Position numbers and translations under genes: made by a program
Source of the DNA: Anaerotignum sp. MSJ-24
GTDB lineage: Bacteria > Bacillota > Clostridia > Lachnospirales > Anaerotignaceae
Direction: 5' to 3'
Assembly: GCF_018918145.1 (NCBI RefSeq)
Contig: NZ_JAHLPX010000001.1
Span: 1-64,000 of the forward strand
DNA: 64,000 bases
Shown here: positions 50,347 to 60,450 of the stretch, piece after piece
Layout of the letters: every line of letters starts with the position of its first letter
Position numbering within the stretch: position 1 is the stretch's first letter
Notes under the pieces: generated by a model
The model's database searches: none
The model's input: the letters and a program-made list of their open reading frames with translations, nothing else
What the model was told of the DNA's origin: nothing

Positions 50347-51438
50347 ATGATTTCTAATCAGATTTTACAGAGTACTATTGACGGGCTCAAAAATATTACC
50401 CGTAAAGACATGAGCGTTGTCGAAAAAGAGGGTAAAGTAATTGCCACAACCGAAGAAAACATGATCGGCAGACAGATTGACGCCATTGAAAACTTTGTCG
50501 GCTCACAGGCTGACAGCCAGCTTATTCTCGGTTATCAGTATTTCAAGGTTTATGATAACGGTATTCCGGAATATGTTATACAGGTTAAGGGCGAAGACGA
50601 GGATGGTTACAGAATCGGCAAGATTGCTGCTTTCCAGATTCAAAGCCTTCTTGTTGCATACAAGGAAAGATACGATAAGGATAACTTTATCAAAAACCTT
50701 CTTCTTGATAACCTTCTTCTTGTCGATATTTACAGCAGAGCTAAAAAGCTTCATATCGAAAACAATATCAGACGTATCGTTTATCTTATCGAAACAAACA
50801 TTGATAAGGATATGAATATTGTTGAGATTGTAAGAAGTATTTTCCCTGCAAAGACAAAGGATTTCGTTACAGCGGTTGACGAGCACAGCATAATTCTCGT
50901 CAAAGAACTTCGTGAAAAGGAAACAATGGACGAAATCGAGAAGATTGCAAAGATGATAACAGATACTCTTTCAACAGAGCTTAATGTTAAGGTTTATATC
51001 TCAATCGGTACTGTTGTCAGTGATCTTAAGGACGTTTCACGTTCATATAAAGAAGCTAAGATGGCTCTTGAGGTCGGCAAAATTTTTGAAAGCGACAAAT
51101 ATATCGTTAATTATGAAAAGCTCGGTATCGGCAGACTTATTTACCAGCTTCCTCTTTCACTTTGCAAGATGTTCATTAAAGAGGTTCTTCACGGACTTAC
51201 TATGGACGATTTCGACGAGGAAACTCTTGCCACAGTCAATAAATTCTTTGAAAATAACCTGAATGTATCTGAAACCTCAAGACAGCTTTACATACACAGA
51301 AATACGCTTGTGTACAGACTTGACAAACTTCAGAAGATGACAGGTCTTGACCTGCGTAATTTTGACGATGCCATTATATTCAAGATAACACTTATGGTAA
51401 GCAAATACATGATGTACATGGACAAAATGGTGTACTGA
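50347..51438 (+). CDS. CdaR/PucR-type transcriptional regulator
   Basis: 363 residues from ATG 50347 behind GGGGTGGG. A frame extension upstream to 50182 lacks a ribosome site and covers the structured leader. Layout: sugar-diacid-recognition-like N-terminal domain (about 1-130), middle GGDEF-like domain (about 135-290), C-terminal PucR HTH (about 300-355: NKFFENNLNVSETSRQLYIH then RNTLVYRLDKL). Family members activate catabolic genes in response to small acids. Here the gene stands directly before ftsE. A TGCGGAT/ATCCGCA repeat lies after it, without a T run. Confidence 0.82.
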   Translation: MISNQILQSTIDGLKNITRKDMSVVEKEGKVIATTEENMIGRQIDAIENFVGSQADSQLILGYQYFKVYDNGIPEYVIQVKGEDEDGYRIGKIAAFQIQSLLVAYKERYDKDNFIKNLLLDNLLLVDIYSRAKKLHIENNIRRIVYLIETNIDKDMNIVEIVRSIFPAKTKDFVTAVDEHSIILVKELREKETMDEIEKIAKMITDTLSTELNVKVYISIGTVVSDLKDVSRSYKEAKMALEVGKIFESDKYIVNYEKLGIGRLIYQLPLSLCKMFIKEVLHGLTMDDFDEETLATVNKFFENNLNVSETSRQLYIHRNTLVYRLDKLQKMTGLDLRNFDDAIIFKITLMVSKYMMYMDKMVY

Positions 51439-51509
51439 TTAACTGCGGATAGAAATTAAAATCCGCAAAAGCCTGCTCTTGAATAAAGGCCGGGAAAGGA
51501 CGATTATTT

Positions 51510-52193
51510 TTGATAGACATAGAACACGTTTCAAAGGTATATCCCAACGGAACAGTCGGTGTTGAGGATATAAACATACACATAGACAAGGGCGAATTTG
51601 TATTCCTTGTCGGCTCAAGTGGTTCCGGTAAATCAACAATGATTAAACTTCTGCTTAAGGAGCTTGATCCAACCGAAGGCAGTATAGTAATAAACGGTGT
51701 TGACACAGGAAAGCTTAAAAGAAACCAGATACCTTATTTGAGAAGAAATCTCGGTGTTGTTTTCCAGGATTTCAGACTTCTTCCGAATAAATCGGTTTTC
51801 GATAATGTTGCGTTTGCAATGCAGGTTATCGAGGCACCGACAAAAACAATAAGACGTAATGTGCCGACGGTACTCAGCCTTGTAGGGCTTAGGGACAAAG
51901 CAAAGGTATTTCCCAGAGAGCTTTCCGGCGGTGAACAGCAGAGAACTGCACTTGCGAGAGCGATTGTAAACAATCCGCCTATACTTATTGCGGACGAGCC
52001 TACCGGTAACCTTGACCCGGCAACGGCCTGGGATATTATGACGCTCCTTGAGGAAATTAATAAGCGAGGAACAACTGTTTTGATCGCTACTCATGCAAAG
52101 GATATAGTTGACCAGATGCAGAAGAGAGTTATCACTCTTGAAAACGGTCACATAATTCGTGATAAAAAAGGTGGGTACAGCGATGAAATTTAG
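51510..52193 (+). CDS. ftsE: Cell division ATP-binding protein FtsE
   Basis: 227 residues, the usual length. Walker A GSSGSGKST (near 36), signature LSGGEQQRTALARA (near 140), Walker B LIADEPTGNLDP and VTLATHAKD-like IATHAKD are intact. With FtsX it controls wall hydrolases outside the cell during division. Starts with TTG at 51510 behind AAAGGACG. ftsX overlaps its end. Confidence 0.93.
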   Translation: MIDIEHVSKVYPNGTVGVEDINIHIDKGEFVFLVGSSGSGKSTMIKLLLKELDPTEGSIVINGVDTGKLKRNQIPYLRRNLGVVFQDFRLLPNKSVFDNVAFAMQVIEAPTKTIRRNVPTVLSLVGLRDKAKVFPRELSGGEQQRTALARAIVNNPPILIADEPTGNLDPATAWDIMTLLEEINKRGTTVLIATHAKDIVDQMQKRVITLENGHIIRDKKGGYSDEI

Positions 52194-53082
52194 ATCAATA
52201 AAATACTTTTTTTCAGAAGCCTTCGGAGGCGTAATAAAAAACAGACTTATGTCGGTTGCCTCGATAGGTACTGTTGCGGCATGTATATTCATTATAGCGA
52301 TTTCGTATTGTGCACTTTCCAACGTGAGCTATATGCTCCAGCAGGTTGAGGATTCAATCGGTATTGCCGTTTTCCTTGATAATGACATAAGTTCCGATGA
52401 GGTTATTGCAATAAATGATGAAATTACTGCAATCGACCATGTTGAAACTGTTAAATACATTTCTCCGGAAGACGCATTGAACGAGCTTAAAAGCTCATGG
52501 GACGCAGAGGATATACTTGCAGGCTTTGACGAAACAAACAATCCGCTTTCAAGCTCGTTTGAAGTATCTCTTGATGATATAGCATATCAGGGAGATGTTG
52601 TTTCTAAGCTTGAACAGATTCCCGGCGTAAGAAACATACGTCATGCGGAATCGGAAACGCAGATACTCGTTAAAATAAGCAATTTCTTAAGTATATTCGG
52701 CATTGTGCTTATACTTGTGCTTGCGGCGATTTCTGTCGTTATAATTACAAACACAATCAAGCTTTCGGTTTTTACAAGACGAACCGAAATAAGCATTATG
52801 AAATATGTAGGTGCAACCGACTGGTTCATACGATGGCCTTTCGTTATCGAAGGTATAATAATCGGTCTTGTAGGCGCATGTATACCTATTGTTGTTGCAT
52901 GGCCGCTGTATAATAAGCTTATAGATATAATATATCAGCATATACCGATGATAAAATCGCTTTTCGCATTCCGTTTCGGTATAGATATATTCTCCGTATT
53001 ATTGCCGTTTGCACTTCTTTTCGGTGCTGTACTCGGTATAATCGGAAGTACAATTTCATTAAGAAAACATTTGAATGTTTAA
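52183..53082 (+). CDS. ftsX: Cell division protein FtsX
   Basis: 299 residues, four membrane helices with a large outer loop after the first (about 45-165) in which the hydrolase partner binds. The C-terminal half has VFTRRTEISIMKYVGATDWF, the family signature. ATG 52183 behind AAGGTGGG overlaps the end of ftsE by 11 bp, so translation is probably coupled. Confidence 0.93.
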   Translation: MKFRSIKYFFSEAFGGVIKNRLMSVASIGTVAACIFIIAISYCALSNVSYMLQQVEDSIGIAVFLDNDISSDEVIAINDEITAIDHVETVKYISPEDALNELKSSWDAEDILAGFDETNNPLSSSFEVSLDDIAYQGDVVSKLEQIPGVRNIRHAESETQILVKISNFLSIFGIVLILVLAAISVVIITNTIKLSVFTRRTEISIMKYVGATDWFIRWPFVIEGIIIGLVGACIPIVVAWPLYNKLIDIIYQHIPMIKSLFAFRFGIDIFSVLLPFALLFGAVLGIIGSTISLRKHLNV

Positions 53083-53089
53083 AATTTTG

Positions 53090-53118
53090 CCCGACATATT
53101 ATTGTGTCGGGTATTTTA
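53090..53118 (+). terminator. Terminator after ftsEX
   Basis: CCCGACA (53090-53096) and TGTCGGG (53105-53111), followed by TATTTTAT. Confidence 0.75.
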
Positions 53119-53249
53119 TATTGATTATTTGGTCAAAATGCGGTAAAATATCTCATTATGGTATAATTGTCCACATAATGTGCAGATATATAGCTATGAT
53201 ATATTATGTTAAAGGCGTAACGGTAATTTTATCTGAAAGGAGTTAAATT

Positions 53250-54599
53250 ATGATACTAATAAACCCGAGAGAGGTTGCGGCAGATGCTTTGGAAGAAATA
53301 ACCGTTTCTGCGGCATACAGTAACATAACGCTCAGAAAATACCTCCGTTTGAACGGTGCAATGCCGAGAAAAGATAAGGCATTTGTAACCGAGGTTGTTA
53401 ACGGTACGCTGCGTAATATAATTTATGTTGATTATGTAATCAATGAATACTCCAAGACAAAAACAGATAAATTAAAACCGTATGTGCTTGCCGTATTGCG
53501 AATGAGCGTGTATCAGATTATATTCATGGATAGAGTTCCGGATTCTGCGGCTTGTTCGGAGGCCGTTGCTCTGGTCAAAAAAAGAGGCCTTGTTTTTTTA
53601 GGTAACTATGTAAACGGAGTTCTAAGAACTGTAATAAGAAATAAAGAAGATATTAAGCTTCCGGAAAAGGGAACAGCAGAATATATTTCCGTAAAATATT
53701 CACATCCGCTCTGGCTTGTGAAAATGTGGCTTGCAAAATATGATTTTGAAACAACGGAAAAAATATGTATTGCCGGAAATACAGCTCCCGATGTAACGCT
53801 TTGCGTAAACAGGTTGAAGACAACTCCGACAGCTCTTGCCGAAATGCTAAGAAAAAACGGCATATCGGTTAAAACCGGAGTACATTATGAAAACGCACTT
53901 CATATAAAAGGCTCGTCCAATCTCGCCGAAACCGAGATGTTCAAGGTTGGTCTTTTTCATGTCCAAGACGAAAGCTCTATGCTTGCGGTTAAACTGCTTG
54001 ATCCTAAGCCGGGCGAGAAAATACTCGATGTATGTGCGGCTCCCGGAGGAAAATCCTTTCTTGCGGCAGAGCTTATGGATAACAAAGGCAAGGTTGTTTC
54101 CTGTGATATACATGAGCATAAGCTCGGTCTTATGGAGGAAACAAAAACTCGTCTCGGCATAAAGATAGTTGAAACAAAGCTAAGAGATGCCATGATAGTA
54201 CACGAAGAGGATTACGAAAAATTTGACAGAGTCATTGTTGATGCACCTTGCTCCGGCTTTGGTCTTATAAGAAAAAAGCCTGACATAAAAATGAATAAAA
54301 CAGGCGATGATATTGATTCGCTTATTGTATTGCAACAGGATATTTTAAGAGTGTCGGCAGAATGCGTTAAGGTAGGCGGAACGCTTGTATACAGCACCTG
54401 CACTATATGCAAAAAGGAAAATGAGATGAATGTAAAAAAGTTCCTTGCCGAGCATAAAAATTTTGAGCCTGTTGACATAACGGAGCTTTTGCCCGAAAAC
54501 CTCAGGGGGTATGCCGAAAACGGCATGATACAGCTCCTTCCGGGAATACATGAAACAGACGGCTTTTTTATCGCCGTTATGAGAAAGAATGGTCATTAA
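53250..54599 (+). CDS. rsmB: 16S rRNA (cytosine-967-C5)-methyltransferase
   Basis: 449 residues. N-terminal NusB-like domain (about 1-140) and C-terminal SAM-dependent methyltransferase with LDVCAAPGGKS (near 255), VDAPCSG (first Cys) and YSTCT (catalytic Cys). RsmB modifies m5C967 of 16S rRNA. AAAGGAG before ATG. rlmN starts at once after its stop. Confidence 0.95.
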   Translation: MILINPREVAADALEEITVSAAYSNITLRKYLRLNGAMPRKDKAFVTEVVNGTLRNIIYVDYVINEYSKTKTDKLKPYVLAVLRMSVYQIIFMDRVPDSAACSEAVALVKKRGLVFLGNYVNGVLRTVIRNKEDIKLPEKGTAEYISVKYSHPLWLVKMWLAKYDFETTEKICIAGNTAPDVTLCVNRLKTTPTALAEMLRKNGISVKTGVHYENALHIKGSSNLAETEMFKVGLFHVQDESSMLAVKLLDPKPGEKILDVCAAPGGKSFLAAELMDNKGKVVSCDIHEHKLGLMEETKTRLGIKIVETKLRDAMIVHEEDYEKFDRVIVDAPCSGFGLIRKKPDIKMNKTGDDIDSLIVLQQDILRVSAECVKVGGTLVYSTCTICKKENEMNVKKFLAEHKNFEPVDITELLPENLRGYAENGMIQLLPGIHETDGFFIAVMRKNGH

Positions 54600-55637
54600 A
54601 TGAAAACTGATTTAAAATCTTTAACTTTGCCCGAGCTTGAGGCAGAAATGCTGCTCATAGGCGAAAAAAAGTTCAGAGCAAAGCAGATATACAGATGGCT
54701 GCACGTTAAATATGCAGACAGCTTTTCTCAGATGAGCGATTTGTCCGAAAATCTTAGGGCAAAGCTTGAGGAAAATTATACGATAGGTTCGCTTAAACAG
54801 GTTAAAAAGCTCGTGTCGAAAATCGACAATACGACAAAATACTTGTTTGAGCTTGATAATAACTGTATAATAGAAAGCGTATTTATGCAGTATTCATACG
54901 GAAATACAGTATGTATTTCAACACAGGCAGGCTGCCGAATGGGCTGTACTTTTTGTGCATCAACCCTTGACGGAGTCGAAAAAAGCCTTTCTCCTTCGGA
55001 AATGCTTTCACAGGTATACGAGATAGAGAAGGACAAAGGCGAAACGGTTTCCGGCGTTGTACTTATGGGCAGCGGAGAGCCATTGGATAATTATGATAAC
55101 GTAATTAAATTTATTAAGCTTATTAATTCAAAGGAAGGCAAAAATATGGGACAGCGCCATATTACATTGTCAACCTGCGGACTTATAAATAAAATTTATG
55201 AGCTTGCTGATGAGGATTTGCAGATAACTCTTGCAGTATCCCTTCATGCACCGAATGATATGATAAGAAACAGAATTATGCCTGTATCCAAGGCAAATCC
55301 TATGGATAAGCTTTTACAGGCATGCAGAGATTATGTTGCAAAAACCAACCGCCGTATTACATTTGAGTATTCACTCATAAAGGACGTAAACGACAGTGCG
55401 GAAAATGCAAAGGAGCTTGCGGAAAAGCTTAAAGGACTTCTGTGCCATGTCAATCTTATTCCGGTCAACGATGTTAAGGAAAGAGATTATGTAAGAAGCA
55501 CGAATGAGGCTGTTAAACGCTTTGAAGGCATACTTACATCAAGAGGCATAGAAACAACGGTAAGACGAAAGCTTGGAAGTGATATTGACGCTGCCTGCGG
55601 ACAGCTGAGGAAACGCTATAAGGATGAAAAAAGATAG
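54600..55637 (+). CDS. rlmN: 23S rRNA (adenine-2503-C2)-methyltransferase (radical SAM)
   Basis: 345 residues. Radical-SAM motif CRMGCTFC (near 115), GSGEPLDNYDN, and SLHAPNDMIRNRIMPV. The partner cysteine near the C-terminus is in DAACGQL. It methylates A2503 in 23S rRNA and A37 of some tRNAs. The ATG abuts the rsmB stop, so the ribosome may re-initiate. Confidence 0.96.
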   Translation: MKTDLKSLTLPELEAEMLLIGEKKFRAKQIYRWLHVKYADSFSQMSDLSENLRAKLEENYTIGSLKQVKKLVSKIDNTTKYLFELDNNCIIESVFMQYSYGNTVCISTQAGCRMGCTFCASTLDGVEKSLSPSEMLSQVYEIEKDKGETVSGVVLMGSGEPLDNYDNVIKFIKLINSKEGKNMGQRHITLSTCGLINKIYELADEDLQITLAVSLHAPNDMIRNRIMPVSKANPMDKLLQACRDYVAKTNRRITFEYSLIKDVNDSAENAKELAEKLKGLLCHVNLIPVNDVKERDYVRSTNEAVKRFEGILTSRGIETTVRRKLGSDIDAACGQLRKRYKDEKR

Positions 55638-55672
55638 AGCATCAGAAAGCATCCTGTAAAAGAGGTGATTGC

Positions 55673-56416
55673 ATGGGAGCTGTTGGAAGATGTGACTTAG
55701 GCAGGTTAAGACAGCAGAATGAGGATTCGATTTATATATCGGAAAATCCGAATACGGATTTTGAATATTATATAGTTGCTGACGGAATGGGCGGCCACAA
55801 TGCCGGCGAAATTGCAAGCCGGCGTTCCATTGAGCTGTTCAATGAGTATATTGACAAAAACTTTAATACCGAAGACTATGATGATATATTGGATTTGTTT
55901 GTAAGTGCACTGCGTTACAGCAATAAGGCACTTTATGATATGTCGCTTAATGATGAGTCGCTCAACGGAATGGGAACGACATTCACTGCGGCGGCAATAT
56001 GCGGCAGAAGACTTTACGGAATACATATCGGTGACAGCAGACTTTATGTATATGATAAAAAAGGTCTTAGACAGCTTACAAAGGACCATTCATTTGTGAT
56101 GGAAATGGTCAGAAGAGGACAGATAACTCTTGATGAAGCGAAAAACCATCCTCGGAAAAATGTTATAACAAAGGCTATCGGAATCGAGGAAAATATGCCG
56201 GCAGACACGATTATCTGCGATCTGGACGAGAACGGCATAGTTCTGCTTTGCTCAGACGGCCTTGTAAACATGGTTGAGGATAAAGATATAGAAAAAATAC
56301 TTAAGAAAAAAACTAATCTTGCCGATAAGGCAGATATGCTTGTAAAGCTTGCAAACAAGAACGGAGGAACAGATAACATCTCCGTTATTCTTGCAGATAG
56401 AAGGGTGGATAATTAA
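55673..56416 (+). CDS. prpC: PP2C-family Ser/Thr phosphatase (PrpC/Stp)
   Basis: 247 residues. PP2C metal motifs: RLRQQNEDS (Asp), VADGMGGHNAGEIAS, GIHIGDSRLY, LLCSDGLVNM and GGTDNISVIL are all present. It removes phosphate from the targets of the kinase encoded 2 bp downstream. GAGGTG before ATG. Confidence 0.95.
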   Translation: MGAVGRCDLGRLRQQNEDSIYISENPNTDFEYYIVADGMGGHNAGEIASRRSIELFNEYIDKNFNTEDYDDILDLFVSALRYSNKALYDMSLNDESLNGMGTTFTAAAICGRRLYGIHIGDSRLYVYDKKGLRQLTKDHSFVMEMVRRGQITLDEAKNHPRKNVITKAIGIEENMPADTIICDLDENGIVLLCSDGLVNMVEDKDIEKILKKKTNLADKADMLVKLANKNGGTDNISVILADRRVDN

Positions 56417-56418
56417 CA

Positions 56419-58887
56419 ATGTTGGATAAAGGAACGATCATCAGCAAAAGGTATCAGATAATAGAAAAGCTTGGTGCCGGCGGAATGGCAGTTGCCTATA
56501 AGGCAAGGGATATGCGACTTGGCAGATTTGTAACCGTTAAGGTGCTTAAGGACGAATATTCCGAAAATGCTGATTTCCTTACAAAATTCAGTGCGGAGGC
56601 AAGTGCGGCCGCAAGTCTTTCTCATCATAACATTGTGCGTGTTTATGATGTCGGAGAGGACAGAGGTATTAATTACATAGTAATGGAATATACTCATGGC
56701 CAGTCACTTAAGGAAGCAATAAAGGAAAAGGCTCCTTTCGATTCCGTTACAACGCTTTCTGTTGCAATGCAGATTGCATCAGCTCTTTCTTACGCACATA
56801 AGCACCATGTTGTACATAGGGATATTAAACCACAGAACATACTTGTTGCCGTTGACGGAACAGTTAAGGTTACTGACTTCGGCATTGCAAGAGCCGCAAG
56901 CTCAAGCACATATGCGGCAGATGTGAATGCAATGGGCTCTGTTCATTATTTCTCTCCGGAACAGGCGAGAGGCGGTTTTGTAAATGAAAAGAGCGACATA
57001 TATTCTCTTGGTATAACTATGTATGAAATGGCAACGGGCAGAGTTCCTTTTGATGCCAGCAGTTCAATCGCCGTTGCACTTAAGCACCTCAATGAGGAGC
57101 TTCCGGATATAAGACAGTACAATCCTGATATAACAAGAGGTCTTGAGGGTATAATAAGAAAAGCAACACAGAAAAATTCAGATGAACGCTATGACAACAT
57201 AGATATTCTTCTTTCCGATATTAAGCTTGCCATTGTTGAGGCAGTAAGAGAAAAGGGCGGAAAAGGCAAAGCCGCAAATAACAATGTCAAAGCAGAAAAT
57301 AAGGCTGCTGATGCGGCAAAAGCAGCAACAGCCGCAGCGGTAGGCGCAAAAGCCGCAAATGATATATATGATGCAAAAACAGCGGAAGCGGCAGAATCAG
57401 CAGTAAATGATGAGACCGGCGAAATTGAAATTCCCAATGCAGTTAAGAACGGAAGAAGAGTAAATAACATTCCTGAGGATACGGCGGAAGAGCTTGCAAG
57501 CGATGAAACAATGGTTCAGCCGAGAGTTAAAAAGCATGCGGCAGAAGAGGACTGGGACGACGATTATGATACAGCTCCTATTCCAAAAACCGGAAATACG
57601 TTTGGAGATTATGAAGAGGATTATGATGACGAATTTTCAAATGTTTCGGACGATGATGACGATGATATTAAAGTTGAACTTGCCAGCGATTTATCAAAAA
57701 TAAAACTACCAAAGAGCAGTGTCGGTTTCGGCAAATATAAGAATAAGCTTAAACTCAATAATGATAATGATGAATACGACGATGACGACGATTATGATGA
57801 TTACGACGATGATGAAGAGTATGACGACGACTTCGACGATTATTACGAGGAATATGACGAAGAAAAGCGTCAGGAAAAGAAGGTCACCATTGCCGCAGTA
57901 ATTACATCGCTTGTTATAATTGCAGTTATTGTGTTTGTCGGTGTAAAATATTTCAACGTATTCGGCAATATGCAGGGTCTTATTAGCAAGAACGATACTT
58001 CAACAGTGCCTTTATTCATTGATATGGACTATGACGAAGCATCTGCAGAGGCAGAAAAGCTTGGCATCAAGCTTGTAAAAGGTGCAGAGGTTGAAGGCGG
58101 CGATAAAAAAAACGTGATTTTAACACAGGATATTGAGGCCGGTTCGGAAATCACAAAGGATATGGAAATTATCGTTACGGTAAGTGCCGGAGCTGACACT
58201 TCGGAGCTTCCCAATGTAGTCGGAAAAGACGAAAGCGTTGCGATTTCAACGATAACAAAAGCACTTCCCAATGCTAATATAATACTTGAATATAAGAGCG
58301 ATTCTACACATAGCGAAGGTGAGGTTATATCAATGTCACCGGAAGGCGGTTCACAGGTAACAGAGTCTGTAAGTGTTACACTTACTATCTGTCGTGATTC
58401 ATCAAGCCTTAACGCAGTAGTACCCAATGTAGCAGGCTATTCCGAAAGCGACGCTATCGATAAAATAAACGAAAGCGGTCTTTCGGTCGGAAATATTTCA
58501 AGAATAAACAGTAATTCGGTTGCTAAAGGCTATGTTATAACTCAGACAGCAGAGCCCGGAGAAGAAATACTTAAAACAAGCACAATAGATATAGTAGTAA
58601 GCTTAGGCAGAGGTGCGCAGACAACAACAAACAATAACACAACATCAGGTGGAAGTACATCAGGCGGAAGTACATCGGGCGGAAACACATATGGCGGCAC
58701 AACAAGCTCCGGCGGTAGTACTTCATCGGGCAAAGTAAATAACAGCAGTTCAACACCGGATACAAACGAAGGCGGCGGAACAAATGTAGATGATGATGTT
58801 CCTGCACTCGGCAGTGGCGAAATCGGCGGAACAAACAGCGACAGTGCTCCCTCAGAAACAGGTTCAACCGAAACATCAGCAGAATAA
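56419..58887 (+). CDS. prkC: Membrane Ser/Thr kinase with PASTA domains (PrkC/Stk)
   Basis: 822 residues. Kinase domain (about 10-275): glycine loop GAGGMAVAYKA, HRDIKPQN, DFGIARA, SVHYFSPEQARG. Then a long linker with an Ala/Lys-rich part and a strongly acidic Asp/Glu/Tyr stretch (about 380-490), one membrane helix (about 493-512), three PASTA domains (about 530-730) that sense peptidoglycan pieces, and a Gly/Ser/Thr low-complexity tail. It controls growth, division and spore germination in relatives. Confidence 0.95.
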   Translation: MLDKGTIISKRYQIIEKLGAGGMAVAYKARDMRLGRFVTVKVLKDEYSENADFLTKFSAEASAAASLSHHNIVRVYDVGEDRGINYIVMEYTHGQSLKEAIKEKAPFDSVTTLSVAMQIASALSYAHKHHVVHRDIKPQNILVAVDGTVKVTDFGIARAASSSTYAADVNAMGSVHYFSPEQARGGFVNEKSDIYSLGITMYEMATGRVPFDASSSIAVALKHLNEELPDIRQYNPDITRGLEGIIRKATQKNSDERYDNIDILLSDIKLAIVEAVREKGGKGKAANNNVKAENKAADAAKAATAAAVGAKAANDIYDAKTAEAAESAVNDETGEIEIPNAVKNGRRVNNIPEDTAEELASDETMVQPRVKKHAAEEDWDDDYDTAPIPKTGNTFGDYEEDYDDEFSNVSDDDDDDIKVELASDLSKIKLPKSSVGFGKYKNKLKLNNDNDEYDDDDDYDDYDDDEEYDDDFDDYYEEYDEEKRQEKKVTIAAVITSLVIIAVIVFVGVKYFNVFGNMQGLISKNDTSTVPLFIDMDYDEASAEAEKLGIKLVKGAEVEGGDKKNVILTQDIEAGSEITKDMEIIVTVSAGADTSELPNVVGKDESVAISTITKALPNANIILEYKSDSTHSEGEVISMSPEGGSQVTESVSVTLTICRDSSSLNAVVPNVAGYSESDAIDKINESGLSVGNISRINSNSVAKGYVITQTAEPGEEILKTSTIDIVVSLGRGAQTTTNNNTTSGGSTSGGSTSGGNTYGGTTSSGGSTSSGKVNNSSSTPDTNEGGGTNVDDDVPALGSGEIGGTNSDSAPSETGSTETSAE

Positions 58888-58902
58888 TTGAAGGGTGGAT
58901 AT

Positions 58903-59784
58903 ATGCTAAAAGGCACAATAATAAAAGGTATAGGCGGATTTTATTATATTTCAACCGAAAACGGCGTTTATGAATGCCGTGCAAGAGGTAAATTCAGAAA
59001 AGAAGGCATTAAACCTACAGTAGGCGATATAGTTAATATAAGCGTACTTGACGAGAAAAACAAAAAAGGCTCGCTTGATGTAATTGAACCGAGAAGAAAC
59101 TGCCTTATACGTCCGAGAGCGGCAAATATCGACCAGGCTGTCATTGTTTTTGCGTCGGTCAGTCCGGATTTTAACGAGGACATTATGGACAGATTTATTG
59201 TCCTTGCCGAACAGCAGAAGCTTGACATAGTTATATGTATAAATAAAACCGATATTGATTCGGAGGAAAAATATAAAAAAATATGCGATATGTATTCAAA
59301 GGCCGGCTTTGAGGTTATTCCGGTTTCTGCCGCAGAAAAGAGAGGCAGAGAGGAGCTTTATAATAAGCTTAAGGGAAAAATATCGGTGCTTGCAGGACCT
59401 TCCGGTGTCGGAAAATCCAGCATACTCAATATGATAAGTCCCGAGGCCGGAGCAAAGGTCGGCGAAATAAGCAAAAAGATTGAACGAGGAAAGCATACAA
59501 CCCGTCAGTCGGAGCTTATCGAGCTTGAGCCGGGAACATATATCGTGGACTCACCGGGCTTTACTTCTCTTGATATGAGAGGCATTGAGCCGGAGGATTT
59601 GCAGTATTATTTCAGAGAGTTTGAGCCGTATCTTGATGACTGCCGTTATGCCGGATGCAAGCATCTTAACGAATCTCCGGATTATTGCGGAATCAAGGCA
59701 CAGCTCGGAATAAATATAAGCGAAGAAAGATATGCACGTTACAGAGATATATATAACGAGATATTAGAGGAAAGGAAAAGATAA
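58903..59784 (+). CDS. rsgA: Ribosome small-subunit-dependent GTPase A
   Basis: 293 residues from ATG 58903 (GGGTGG upstream; a TTG at 58888 lies before that site). OB fold, then a circularly permuted GTPase: INKTDIDS (G4) comes first, LAGPSGVGKSS (G1) after, DSPGF (G3). Zinc site CRYAGCKHLNESPDYC near 245. RsgA takes part in late 30S assembly. Confidence 0.95.
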   Translation: MLKGTIIKGIGGFYYISTENGVYECRARGKFRKEGIKPTVGDIVNISVLDEKNKKGSLDVIEPRRNCLIRPRAANIDQAVIVFASVSPDFNEDIMDRFIVLAEQQKLDIVICINKTDIDSEEKYKKICDMYSKAGFEVIPVSAAEKRGREELYNKLKGKISVLAGPSGVGKSSILNMISPEAGAKVGEISKKIERGKHTTRQSELIELEPGTYIVDSPGFTSLDMRGIEPEDLQYYFREFEPYLDDCRYAGCKHLNESPDYCGIKAQLGINISEERYARYRDIYNEILEERKR

Positions 59785-59785
59785 T

Positions 59786-60448
59786 ATGAAAAAGCTTTCT
59801 CCATCTATGCTTTCCGCCGATTTCGGTATACTTAACGAACAGCTTAAGCAGATTGAAACAGCAGGAGCACAGTATCTTCACATTGATGTTATGGACGGTG
59901 TTTTTGTACCGAATATCAGCTTTGGAGCACCGGTATATAAAACCATAAGAAAGTCAACAGATATGGTTTTTGACGTTCATCTTATGATAACCGATCCCAT
60001 TAGATATATTGATGATTTCGTAAAAGCAGGTGCGGACATAGTCAATTTCCATGTTGAGGCAACCGATGATCCTATGTCGGTTATTGAAAAAATAAAAAGC
60101 TACGGAGTTAAAACAGGTATAACCATAAAGCCGAAAACTCCTGTAAGTGCAATAGAGCCTTATCTCGGTCTTGTTGATCTTGTGCTCGTTATGACTGTTG
60201 AACCGGGTTTTGGCGGACAGAAGCTTATGCCGGATTGCCTTAAAAAGGTTACAGAGCTCAAGGAGCTTCGTGATAAAAACGGCTATAAATATGAAATTGA
60301 GGCTGACGGCGGTATCGGTGCCGGAAACGTGAGAGAAGTTCTTGAGGCAGGAACTGACGTTATTGTTGCAGGCTCGGCAGTATTCGGAGCAGAGGATATA
60401 CATAAGGCTGCTAAGGATATGCTTGATATTATCAGGGAGTATGATTAA
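59786..60448 (+). CDS. rpe: Ribulose-phosphate 3-epimerase
   Basis: 220 residues, TIM barrel with SMLSADFG, DVMDGVFVPN (metal Asp), VHLMI and VEPGFGGQK. Interconverts ribulose-5-P and xylulose-5-P in the pentose phosphate path. It lies 1 bp after rsgA, as in many Firmicutes. Confidence 0.96.
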   Translation: MKKLSPSMLSADFGILNEQLKQIETAGAQYLHIDVMDGVFVPNISFGAPVYKTIRKSTDMVFDVHLMITDPIRYIDDFVKAGADIVNFHVEATDDPMSVIEKIKSYGVKTGITIKPKTPVSAIEPYLGLVDLVLVMTVEPGFGGQKLMPDCLKKVTELKELRDKNGYKYEIEADGGIGAGNVREVLEAGTDVIVAGSAVFGAEDIHKAAKDMLDIIREYD

Positions 60449-60450
60449 TT

